Assembly: GCA_963556145.1 (NCBI GenBank)
Contig: OY744466.1
Location: 5,627,820-5,691,819, forward strand
Length of the DNA stretch: 64,000 nt
Direction of reading: 5' to 3'
Origin: Hygrocybe punicea
Lineage: Eukaryota > Basidiomycota > Agaricomycetes > Agaricales > Hygrophoraceae
Translations under genes and position numbers: made by a program
Shown: in pieces, positions 54,953 through 64,000 of the stretch
How positions within the stretch are numbered: position 1 is the stretch's first letter
Layout of the letters: the number at the start of each line of letters is the position of its first letter
The notes under the pieces: generated by a model
The model's database searches: none
Told to the model about the DNA's origin: nothing
Seen by the model: only the letters and a program-made list of their open reading frames with translations

Positions 54953-57900
54953 TCGTGATTTCTCCTTTTGAGTTTCACTACCACCAATCATCTCACTATT
55001 TTTTTGAAACATGGCACGAATAGTGTCAAAAATAACATGTGTTTTCAATAAAACTTTGGTAATGTAGTCAGATACATAAAGTATGACCCCTTTGATTGCA
55101 GTACCTGATTTTAGAGATGTTACATCTGTGTTAGAACGAATTAAGTAAGTGAGAAGAGGGGTAACTGTGTTGATCATTGGCTCAGCCTTTTTCATATTGA
55201 GGGCACCAGTTTCAGGGTCTACTTCAGTCTGCATAAATACAGGGCGAGGAAACCTTGCTTTGCATTTCCCCCACTGGTTATCCAAACAACCAACATACTG
55301 ACGTGTTTTATTTTTAGAACCATCTTTATTTATATTGCTAGTACAGCGATGTATGTTGGATTTTGCCAAAATATCATCCACCACTATCTCATACTTGACC
55401 TGCCATAGGTTCCAATCATGACATAGCTGACAATTCCCACACATTTTAGAACAAAACTTAGGGGGTGCTTTAGGCAAAGCTTGTGTTGGATCTATATAAT
55501 TTGGAGACTTAGAGGCTTCATCAATATTTTTGAGTACTTGATCCATTGTTCCAGTGAGAAATTCACCAACATGTGTACTTTCTAGATACATGACCATATT
55601 TTTTTGGAAATCTGAGGATGGATCCAATATTCGCTTGCGAATCTCTTGTGGTGTAAGACATCCACGAATCCAAAGTAATATGTGAAGATGCAAAGTGAGA
55701 CGACCTTGCTGCTCAACAGTGCCATAATAAGCAGATGTATCTCCATATATTCCTGGATGATCTGTATTTACACCCAAAACATGCTTAATAAACAGACTAA
55801 CCATGAAATGGAAGAAACGTGCACCAGCAACTGGATTCCTGGCAATAAGACGTATTCTCTCATCACTTGATCTAATTTTAAGATCAAACTTCTCTTTTGT
55901 GTCAGCAAAGTACAAACAAATTGGGTGCTTGTTATCAGCTGGAGATAAAGTGATATACCGAGAAGGAGCACCACAGTATGAAATCAAAGACCAAATTTCA
56001 TTTCTCATATACTTCTTGCTTGTAATAGATCCACTTACTTTAGCTCCCACATGATCAAGGTCACGAACCACTTGGTAACAATCTTTCTCTTCTTGGCTAA
56101 CAGGTTTAACAACTTCACCTTCTGAGAGCCTTTTAGCCAATGAAGACAACACATTTTGGTCAACACTTAAAAGCCGATTGGTTATATCATTGAATTTAGC
56201 CTTGTCTGCGAGAAGAAAGCCACCAGTTGTGCTTGCTTTCACTTGGGCATGGCTGAAAGCAACAAATGGAAAGTATATATCTGTTTGAAAACGTTTATCA
56301 TGATACATCAGGAGATGTCTCTTATGTTCAGCATCTGACAATGATGTGGAACCAATACCACCCATACCATATGGAAACAACCAAGGGAATATTTGTGGAT
56401 AAAGCTCAGGGTTCTTGTAAATAGACTCAAGTTGGGAAGATTGACCAATGGCTAACATCTTGCCTCCACTGTTGAGATGTCTAAGTGCAATTCCCTTTAG
56501 TGAATTGATTGTTTTTGTATCCAAATCCTCACCAGCTAACCCATGAACAACAAAGGGACAATCCCCATTTTCAGTACCATCTTCAACTTCAGTGTCAAAT
56601 ACACTAGTACCCTCTGGTACTTTGTTTGTTTCATGCTGACGATATTCCACAGAGACAGGTGGGCCATCCTCAGGATATCTAGCAAGATTGTCATAAGATA
56701 TATCCAGATCATGGTAGTCATTGTGGTTGAGCTTTAGCCACTCAAGTGCCCTTGCAACATGGTTCCTCCGCACCAGCAAAGGTGTTCGTTCAAAATCCTT
56801 TTCTGTTGGCTTGCAGGGCCCAGTAAATAAAATGGCTAACACATCATCAAGATCATCAACTGGGGGTGGTAAAGCCTGATACACCTTTGGAATGGGTGAC
56901 TGGAATGCAACAACATGTGATGTCATTTTCCTCATACCTGAAGCCACTCGCACAAAGCAACAGTTGTGGCGTATGCGAGCTACAAGCAGTTTTTCAACAA
57001 ACCGAAGCTCTAAAAGTTCCTTGGGAACATGGCCAAGCCAAAGACCTCTTGCTAAAGCAAGTTCAGGAACTTTTCCTTTCCTAATATCACATCGACAAGT
57101 GCCACACACTTTATCACATTGGTAATCTAGCACAGGACCTTTGAATTCATGGATTTTTTCTGTAGCTTTCTTTCGTTCAATTCTTGTTACACCTGGAGCT
57201 TCCAGGATCCTGAGCAAGCCCTTGATATTTTTTAAGCAGCTTAAATTACTCAAGGGTACAAGTTCACCACATACAGCACATCCTGACTCCTCAATTTTGT
57301 TGGGCATAGAGTCATTGCAGAAATCTGATGAAACTGTATGTAACAGTTGTGATGACAGAGAAGGGGGTGGGAATGAGGTTCCATCTGTGTGATTAGGAAC
57401 CTGCTCTTCAGGAAAAATAACAGGCTTGAGCTTTCGCTGGCGATCTCTCTTTTTGCGACTCATGGTAATAGAGAATACACTAACAGATGAACTGCAATTG
57501 ATACAGTCATGGTTTTCAAAATAAGAGGCCAAAAGACTCTTGTGTACATGAGATCCAATGGAAATCTGATGAGTATGGGCAATTTTTTGTACTGTCTTGA
57601 CTGGAAGATGTGGAATGATGTTAAGTAAAGGAATTTTGGTATGTACAAAATTTTGTTCAACAGGATAAGATGCTAGATCTGAATCATGAACATGATCAAC
57701 AAACACAAAAACAGAGTCAGAATCAAGATTTTTATCAATATGTTGTAGAAAAGGCAGTATTCCATCCAAGGGAAATAAATAAGATCTGCCTCCTCCAACA
57801 GGACTGAAGGCTATAGGTTCCTGCTCCACTTCTGTATTCTGCATGTTAATTGGAATTGAATGGTGATAACCAACATGAGAGAGCCTGAAAAGGGGCTGGG

Positions 57901-58642
57901 ACAAATTAAAACCTTGTTTAGGGGCCAGCTGACCACAAAAAGAGTGTAGATCATGTACAAGAAATAACCAGCCTAAACTTAGGCCTACAGGAAGTTGATA
58001 GCCAGCTATATGGTAGCCAATCAGGGTTGAGGGATGAAGTGCATGTTTGCGTGCATATTTACATAGCACTGATATTCTAAGAGGCAAATGAGAAAGTGCA
58101 AGCAATGAACAAAAGTCATGTCGGGTCATTAGATTTCTCTGCAAAATAAGAGATAGTATGCGACATATGGCAGCCACATCTTGCTTTGGAATTACATAAC
58201 AAATAATCAACCAGTTATAAACTGACACAAAGATGCAATAGCCATCTATAGTCCATAACGGTTCCCTTTGACAAGAGGGTTTGTAAAATAATGACAAAGG
58301 ATTCAAGAATGGTTGTGTCTGTGTATTGACAGCAGAATTCAGTTGACACCCAAGAATGGGAACGTTACATGACAGTGACATAGATTGTGTACCTATGCTA
58401 GCAGAAGACATGTATAAAGACCCAATTTGGGTAGACGACAAGCACCCAATTCGGGCAGAGGACAGACACCCAATTCGGGCAGAGGACAGACACCCAATTC
58501 GGGTAAAGGACAAGCACCCAATTTGGGCAAAGGACATGTGCAGTGCACGAAAAGACATCTGCTGCCAGCAGAAAGGAGACATACAACATCCTGAGGAGGA
58601 AGTTGCCAAAGGAAACACCTTTAGAATGAATGAGAATGACAA
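54953..58642 (-). pseudogene. Helitron Rep N-terminal part
   Basis: A continuous minus-strand frame of more than 1,200 aa. N-terminal part contains a short 8-residue repeat (RIGCLSSA) and a Cys/His segment (FENHDCINC). Then MSRKKRDRQRK, a Cys-rich domain (GCAVCGELVPL, KVCGTCRCD), the Helitron N-terminal domain (YRQHETNKVP, HLLMYHDKRFQTDIYFPF) and the HUH nuclease motif LTLHLHILLW at about residue 980. The paired catalytic tyrosines lie in YVSDYITK at about residue 1190. It nicks and joins single strands in rolling-circle transposition. It runs into the LTR-like element at 54952. Confidence 0.9.
58420..58535. repeat. 24-bp tandem repeat, about five units
   Basis: Units of the form CCCAATTCGGGCAGAGGACA plus four bases are repeated about five times inside the 5' end of the Helitron frame (minus strand RIGCLSSA repeats). 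The first and last units are diverged. Confidence 0.75.
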
Positions 58643-58646
58643 ATAG

Positions 58647-59330
58647 TGATTAGTTCCAACTGATCACTCACAGGATGTGATGACGCCACAGGCCAAAATG
58701 TTTTTTTGCCGAAATGTTCATCCTGATGTATGAAGATGATTGGTATTGGTTATGTGAGAAATTTTGGGAACTCACGACATAACCAGACAAAATCGGCTTG
58801 CCCACTGGCTCGTTGCAAGGGTTCTCAGAGCATGTGTGTGGCGGTTGGTGAAACCCTGTTTGTAGCAGCAAAGGTTCCTCACTATAACAAGATAAATATC
58901 AGCTGTATTGATTGGGACAGAGAAAGAAGGGAGAACAAACGAGTTGGGGCAGCAATTCTGAGTCTCGGATGAATATTTCTCCGATGAGAAAACACTCACG
59001 AAGGCCTGTAAAACACCTGAGATAGAAACCAACATGTGTTAAAGGTGTAACTACTCACCAACCGAGCAACCGCTGGGATGAGGTCCACCGGGCAAGATAC
59101 ATTTTGTCTGAAAAAATTGAAATGCATACGTCTCGGAACATAGTTTAAAACTTACATGGAAGAGCTCTCTATTTGACAGAGAGGCAGATACACATTGCAA
59201 AGCACAAACGGCAGCAGCATTTGTGATATAATGAAGAACATGGGGAGTAGGACAGATTGTTGCATTCACATTGTTATCTTCCCCTGACACCCTCCTGATG
59301 CGAACTTGGATAGCTGCGCAGTCCTGGATC
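58647..59330. other. Unassigned stretch between Helitron and PBP-like gene
   Basis: Short frames with intron-like sites (for example the minus frame 59290-59051), but no domain recognised. It may hold displaced 3' exons of the neighbouring gene; I could not match them. Confidence 0.35.
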
Positions 59331-59540
59331 TATGTTGTGGTCATGCTACTGAGTCGGTCTGTAGTAAAAATGAATAAAAAAAATACCATAAAGCAGTGGC
59401 CTGCTGTGCATTCCACCTTCTCGACCCCCGCTGCGATCCCCATAGCGTTGCTGGTGCCGCTGGCCCCATTGGCGTCGGCGCTGCCGTGCTAGCACTGGGG
59501 CTGGTCTTGGTGCTGGCATCGTTGCTATGTGATACTGCTG
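59331..59540. other. Low-complexity GCTGGTG-rich insert truncating the PBP-like gene
   Basis: From about 59540 downwards the PBP-like reading frame is replaced by GCC/GGTGCTG-rich sequence, similar in type to the interior of the hAT-type element at 22330-23872. No clear ends or duplication were found. Confidence 0.4.
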
Positions 59541-60365
59541 GAGATTCCTTGATATTTGTGGCGGATTTATCGAATCGAGATGAAAATAGAACGGGCGGTG
59601 TCTAGTTGAAAATTTCATAGGCTGAATTTTGTCGAGGAAGTAATGAAACCTACGCTATTCCCAATGTTCCCGACCGAAACAATCTTGTTAAACATGTCGA
59701 AAACCGTGTCAGTAGCATTATTGAGTTGTGCTGGATTGGAACTAATCGCATACGAAATGTTTTTCAGAAAAGAGAACAAAGAGACTGACAAAGGGAAACT
59801 CACTTCGGTCCAGCCAAGTAAAAGTGGTCCCTGAACCCGTAAACGCGTTTTGTGGCTGTCGAAAGGTTCAATGCTCTATATTCTGCCGCGGCGTTGTATG
59901 TGATGGCGATGTCAGCATCACCCGTTGAGAGGTATTTAATGCTTTGTGTAGTATCGCCGAGAACCCAATCAATCTGGAACGGGGAGAAAGAAGCGAGTTG
60001 TCAAAGGAATGATATCAATAAATAAAAGTGTTCAACGAAGAAGGGGAAAGACTCTCGCTTACCGCATAATCCTCTTGCGCCGTTCCGTTCTGTCGGGAAA
60101 AATCAATATATGCGCGTGCCAAGGCACCCACAAGGCCAGACTGTCCAGCCCCTCCATTGCTGATTCTGGGCCGGACTTCTGTACCCGCGTTGTATTGATT
60201 TCCAGTGTAACGGGCAGCAGCAGGAACGGAAGATGAATTGCTGCTGCTAGCGTTGAGACAGCGAACGAAGACAGGAAGAGTATCACGGAAGAAGAGTCGG
60301 GGTAGCAGAGCGAATGATGCGGGGAACAAACTGACAAGGACAGGGAAGATGAGCCAGGCTTTCAT
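59541..60365 (-). pseudogene. Secreted PBP-like (tungstate-type) binding protein, 3'-truncated
   Basis: Exons 60365-60063, 59973-59804, 59741-59654 and 59601 to about 59541, with introns of 89, 62 and 52 nt, all in frame. Signal peptide MKAWLIFPVLVSLFPASFA. Then RISNGGAGQSGLVGALA (anion-binding loop region), DTTQSIKYLSTGDADIAITYN, VYGFRDHFYLAGP, SNPAQLNNA, and FSSRFDKSATNIKES, the order found in fungal type-2 periplasmic-binding-protein-like proteins. After KES the family sequence stops and low-complexity DNA follows, so the second lobe is missing. Possible extracellular oxyanion binding; role in fungi unknown. Confidence 0.7.
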
Positions 60366-60880
60366 TTTTCTCTTATAAAATATGCGAGCTATGTACGAGT
60401 TGGGGGGTTGATTCCAAGCCACTTGTGTGGGCACGTTTGATGCGCAGTGGGTGGACATTTGGGGTTGCTGTGTCACGCGTCGGCCATGGTGTTGATGTTG
60501 TTGATGTTGTGGATGCAGTTGGGATCAGGGTATTTGCAGCGTTGGTGGTCGTTTACCTGCGTTGGTCTACCAGTTAAATTGAAACAAAAAAGAACACTTA
60601 CCAGAGGGCTGGGAGTGCCCAGCCACCAATTTTCGGGCATGCTCGTCTCCAAACGGCTTGGATATTCACCTGGGCTATCCAGAGATAAGGGGAGGGACGA
60701 GAAATCGTTGATCCGTCAACATCGAAGCCATACTGGTAAGTCTGAAAGTCGTTGCGCTTGAAGGAGCAAACAGAGCCAAATTCGGCATTTGCCGCGACGA
60801 TAGAGTGGAATTTTGATTTTGGTGGCTCAGGTCGTATAAGACCGAGCCTAAATAAATTTAGGACTCGGAACACTGCAATT
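60366..60880. other. Low-complexity stretch and unknown minus-strand exon
   Basis: GTTGTTGATGTTG repeats at 60485-60515 are followed by AAAAAGAACACTTAC at about 60588-60602, the same string as at 23080-23094 inside the hAT-type element. On the minus strand an exon-like frame (60873-60598) ends at a GTAAGTG donor; no domain recognised. Confidence 0.4.
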
Positions 60881-61714
60881 GGTGTCTATCTTGTCTAGAA
60901 CTGGCCACGAGTCCTGCATTCCTACGTTTCAAAGACAGGCTGTCACGAATTACTGGAAATTCTTCATTTCCATCTACACCGTCGTGACTTCACCAACATA
61001 TACTGAGCTTGCCAACTATATGCACATAGACTCTCCTTTCTTGTCTCTGCCCTTCAATTAAAATGCATCCGGCCCCAAATTCAGGGGACTCAACATCAAA
61101 GCTCACAGTGATTCTGACCAACGTATCTTTATCTAATGCTCCGGGCCTTCGAGTATCAGGAAGCCTGGGTTAGAATTGAATGGTAAGGCTTCTGGAGCTT
61201 GGGTGAGACACTGTATGAATCCTTGGTTGAACTTGTTTCGAAGCCACGAGAGTTTTGCGTGTATCCCAACCAGCCTCCACGAAGTCCCTTTCATTACGGC
61301 CTCTTGCCTCGAAGTTCAAAATTTATAACATATGTACGTTTATTTCCTTCAAGCTAATTGTGACTCGGACTTGTTCAACATGAAAACCGCCCGTCGAGCA
61401 GGCAGGACTCATTTAGGAAAGTGTTCAGAGGAATTCTGAAACTTCCGAAAAACTCACCTTCGTCACGCTGTTGTCGCATTCTCGTTGGACAAGGCTGTAT
61501 AAAGCGCATTGGACTCAGATTGTTCTCCGCACATACAGGCGAAACCTACCATGCTCGACGAGAGTAGTCCACCAAAGTGAGGCATCTCTCTCACTACTAC
61601 TGGGTAAGATGAACTGAGAGCAATGCTTCAGGAAAACTGACGGCACATTTGACCTCACCAGTATGTTTGTGACCAATATAGACAAAAAGATACAGTCTTC
61701 ATGATGTTTTCCAG
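60881..61714. other. Upstream region of the second C2-caspase gene
   Basis: No domain recognised. By analogy with the minus-strand paralogue it should contain the first exon(s), but I could not match them. Confidence 0.35.
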
Positions 61715-64000
61715 TCATTCAAGCAAATAGTCTTAATCGCAAGGGCTGTCTCCTTCCGAGATCCTTTGTTGTCGTAGTTGGCGACCAAATATACAAGACC
61801 AAAGTCTCTGCCAGAAGAAGACGACCCGTGTGGAACGAGAGCTTCACCTTGTGAGTCTCTCTTGCGTTGGAAAACCTTTCTGTCCCACTCTATGCGGAAG
61901 TACAGCCAAAGGTTTCCAGGACATCACAATCAGCCTCTATCAGGCAAGGCTTTTCCGCAAGGAGATTCTGATCGGAAAAATCACGGAACGCCTTCGGGAT
62001 CTGGAACCAAGGAATAAAGGCATCGTCGAGCCTTTTGCTTGACGGGCATCAACCACTAACCAATCGATCCACAATTAGACTTTACGAAGGTTTTTTCCAA
62101 AGGACGTTCAACCAGTATCACCTTCCACGTTGGAGAAACCGTCTTGAAGTTAATCTCATCGGTTATTTATCAATTAGCGATGCTGATACCAGTGATACTG
62201 CAGCCGCGCCGAAAACAGGATGTTTGCCCTGGTAATCGGCATTGACGAGGTATGTCAAGAGTGAAAGTATGCATCATGATGCTCTAACCGTTTGATAGTA
62301 TATGTGCCCTACAATCAATAACTTAGATGGCTGCGTGAACGATGCCAAGTCTGTCAAAACCTTCCTTACCGACAGGCTTCACGTACCAGATTCTCAGATA
62401 GTTTTCCTTGTCAACGAGTCTGCAACCCGCGACGCGATAATTTCCGGCTTTCAAGCACACCTCCTTCAGAACAGCAAAATTGAAAATGGTGACTCTATCA
62501 CCATTTTCTATGCCGGCCATGGAAGCTATGTGGAAGCTCCTCAGGGTTGGAATCCCACAGACAGTAAAATCAAAACCATCTGTCCCCATGACGAGAGGAC
62601 CAAAGACCCTCAAGGGCGATTGATCCATGGAATACCGGACCGTACTATCAGTGGTTTACTTCACGAGTTGGCTTGGGCCAAGGGGAATAACATTGTTGGT
62701 GGCTCAATTTATCTGTTGTTTAATCTGAGCCTGATCGCGGTCATCTTTCGATAAGACTGTTATCTTCGATTGCTGTCATTCGGATAATATTGCGCGCAAC
62801 TCTCCGTGCCGTGTCCGAACCAAGGCTCGTATCGTGGCCACTTCTAATCCAATCCCAGAAGATCTCGACAGCGCAGTAGCGATGCGGGCTTGTGACACAC
62901 AATCTATACCTGTTGGGTTTCAAGACCAAGTGATATCTTCACATATGTTCCTCGCAGCCTCCCGACACGATGAGGTTGCATACGAATCTATTTCCGCAGA
63001 AGGACTGCGTTGTGGTGCCTTTACAAACAGTCTAGTGAAACAACTTCATCGACTTCCCATGGACCGAGTCACATATTCTGACCTTATGGATCTCTTGCCG
63101 GATTTGATCAACCAGCATCCTCGGTGTGAAGGCGTGAACAAGAACCGGCTCCTTTTCAATGGAAAATCAATCGGGGGCGACTTGGAGGCTTTTAAGTTGG
63201 CTGAGTGGAAGGAAGGGAGGGTCAGAGTTGATGCTGGAAGCATTCATGGGGTTGTGGTGGGTTCAGAATTTGCTATCAAATCCCAGGAAGCGCAATCATC
63301 CACTCATGAACACCTCGGCATCTTGGTCGCGGTCTCGGTCTCGGTCGACTCGTCCCTGCTAGCGCGGCGGGTTGGGGACGACGAGGAGTTTACCATACCC
63401 GATGGCGCGAGAGCACTGATGTTGGACCGGAATAATGATGCACTCACATTAAAGGTGTTCGTTGATGCGCAAACTTCAGCCGTCCTCAGCCGCGAGGTTC
63501 CCCCCCAGTTCACCGGAACAAATTCGATTATTAAACGGAAATTCGTACAAGTCAAATTTCGTGCCGAGGCTGACGTTGCGATTTGGCAGGATGCCGAGGG
63601 CGCTTTTCACGTCGAGCGGTTGGATGCCCTTATCCCAAACTATGCAAGCCGTATTGTTACGTTGGAAACCAATGTCCATAATCTGCCGCTCACTCTTGAG
63701 ACAGTCGCTCACTTCAATTATCACCTGGAACGACATCATGGAAGCGATCCTCTTGAGCAGAAGGTCACAATGGAGTTATACCGTTTGACCCGAACAATGG
63801 GAGGCTGGTTCAGGCTTCCGGACGAGAAACTCGGAAACCTTTTCTTTGACAATGAAGCGAATATCGTGTTTGATGAAAATGCCGAGTATGGCATCGCACT
63901 AGTCAATTACTCGGAGTACGACTTATTCCCCTACATCTTCTACTTCGATCCATCCGACTACAGCATACAGGTACGTAGTTCGAAGTTCCTTTACCTTTAC
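61715..64000 (+). CDS. C2 domain - caspase-like protein, 3' end beyond window
   Basis: A paralogue of 40228-43083 with the same exon pattern. C2 part: VIQANSLNRKG, VVVVGDQIYKTKVS, RRPVWNESF (exon 61715-61850), then GFQDITISLYQARLFRKE from 61901 (both paralogues use a GAAG acceptor here). Short exon KVFSKGRSTSITFHVGE. Caspase part: MFALVIGIDE (62221-62250), intron, GCVNDAKS, ITIFYAGHGS with His (about 62517), intron from 62696 to 62756, VIFDCCHSDN with Cys (about 62775), then a long C-terminal region ending YIFYFDPSDYSIQ before a GTACGT donor at 63970. The gene continues outside the window. The first exon is not found and the C2-caspase linker junctions are partly inferred. Confidence 0.72.

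Larger units (their letters stand above)
44338..58646 (-). mobile_element. Helitron (Rep-helicase), interrupted by DIRS and solo LTR
   Basis: An AT-rich block on the minus strand encodes a Rep/helicase protein from 58642 down to about 44338. It carries two nested insertions: the DIRS-type element 47236-52903 and the LTR-like element 54059-54952. Without them the Helitron coding part is about 7.7 kb. True ends (5' TC, 3' hairpin and CTRR) were not located with confidence. The coding frame has one in-frame stop and one frameshift, so this copy is defective even without the insertions. Confidence 0.85.

Noticed and set aside
1..64000. CRISPR arrays, rRNA or tRNA genes
   Set aside because: No spaced identical short repeats with unique spacers, no rRNA-like conserved blocks, and no cloverleaf with a convincing TTC loop were seen; the sequence is eukaryotic.

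Overview
This window is eukaryotic DNA, most likely from a mushroom-forming basidiomycete (Agaricomycetes). Genes are broken by many 47-90 nt GT-AG introns. The window also holds chromodomain Ty3/Gypsy, DIRS, Helitron, hAT, Tc1/mariner and MULE-like elements, and fungal families such as cytochrome P450, C2-caspase, a secreted PBP-like protein and a TET/JBP-like oxygenase. There are no operons or bacterial signals. Most of the 64 kb is a transposon graveyard with a few young, intact elements.

Layout. 1-1.2 kb: a small two-exon hypothetical gene. 1.3-2.8 kb: a 63-bp minisatellite and a foldback element. 3.2-4.5 kb: a TATA-box gene whose five-exon model gives a signal-peptide protein made of tandem copies of the EF-Tu G1 (GHVDHGKT) and G2 (APEEKxRGITI) segments. 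4.7-11.1 kb: a P450 fragment and a neighbouring unknown gene, duplicated in tandem. The second copy carries a 1,653-bp solo LTR and a 236-bp MITE, both proved by the empty sites in the first copy. 11.1-15 kb: unknown low-value reading frames and small foldbacks. 15-20 kb: a TET/JBP-like 2-oxoglutarate dioxygenase pseudogene split by an intact hAT transposon.

20.8-33.9 kb is a nested stack. A Tc1/mariner element (about 240-bp TIRs) was hit by a chromodomain Gypsy element (TSD CTTTT) and by a second hAT copy with an identical transposase (TSD GCAAAGTC). The Gypsy element itself was hit by a hAT-type non-autonomous element (TSD GACAGTGG) and by an 894-bp LTR-like insertion. 35.9-40.2 kb: a MULE-like transposon with an apparently intact nine-exon, about 1,175-aa transposase. 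It ends next to the stop codon of a C2-caspase gene (40.2-43.1 kb, minus strand). 44.3-58.6 kb: an AT-rich Helitron (Rep, PIF1 helicase, peptidase-like tail). It is interrupted by a DIRS-class retrotransposon with the split-repeat order A1-ORFs-B1-A2-B2 and by a second copy of the 894-bp LTR. 59.5-60.4 kb: a truncated secreted PBP-like gene. 61.7 kb to the end: a paralogous C2-caspase gene, cut by the window edge.

Biologically, the window records several rounds of insertion into a gene-poor block flanked by two C2-caspase paralogues. At least four in-frame TGA codons, two of them at positions where the family clearly expects CGA (Arg), fit CpG deamination of methylated silenced copies. The least ordinary locus is the EF-Tu-derived repeat gene at 3.3-4.5 kb. 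Coordinates of introns and element ends come from reading consensus sites by eye. No alignment or database search was run.
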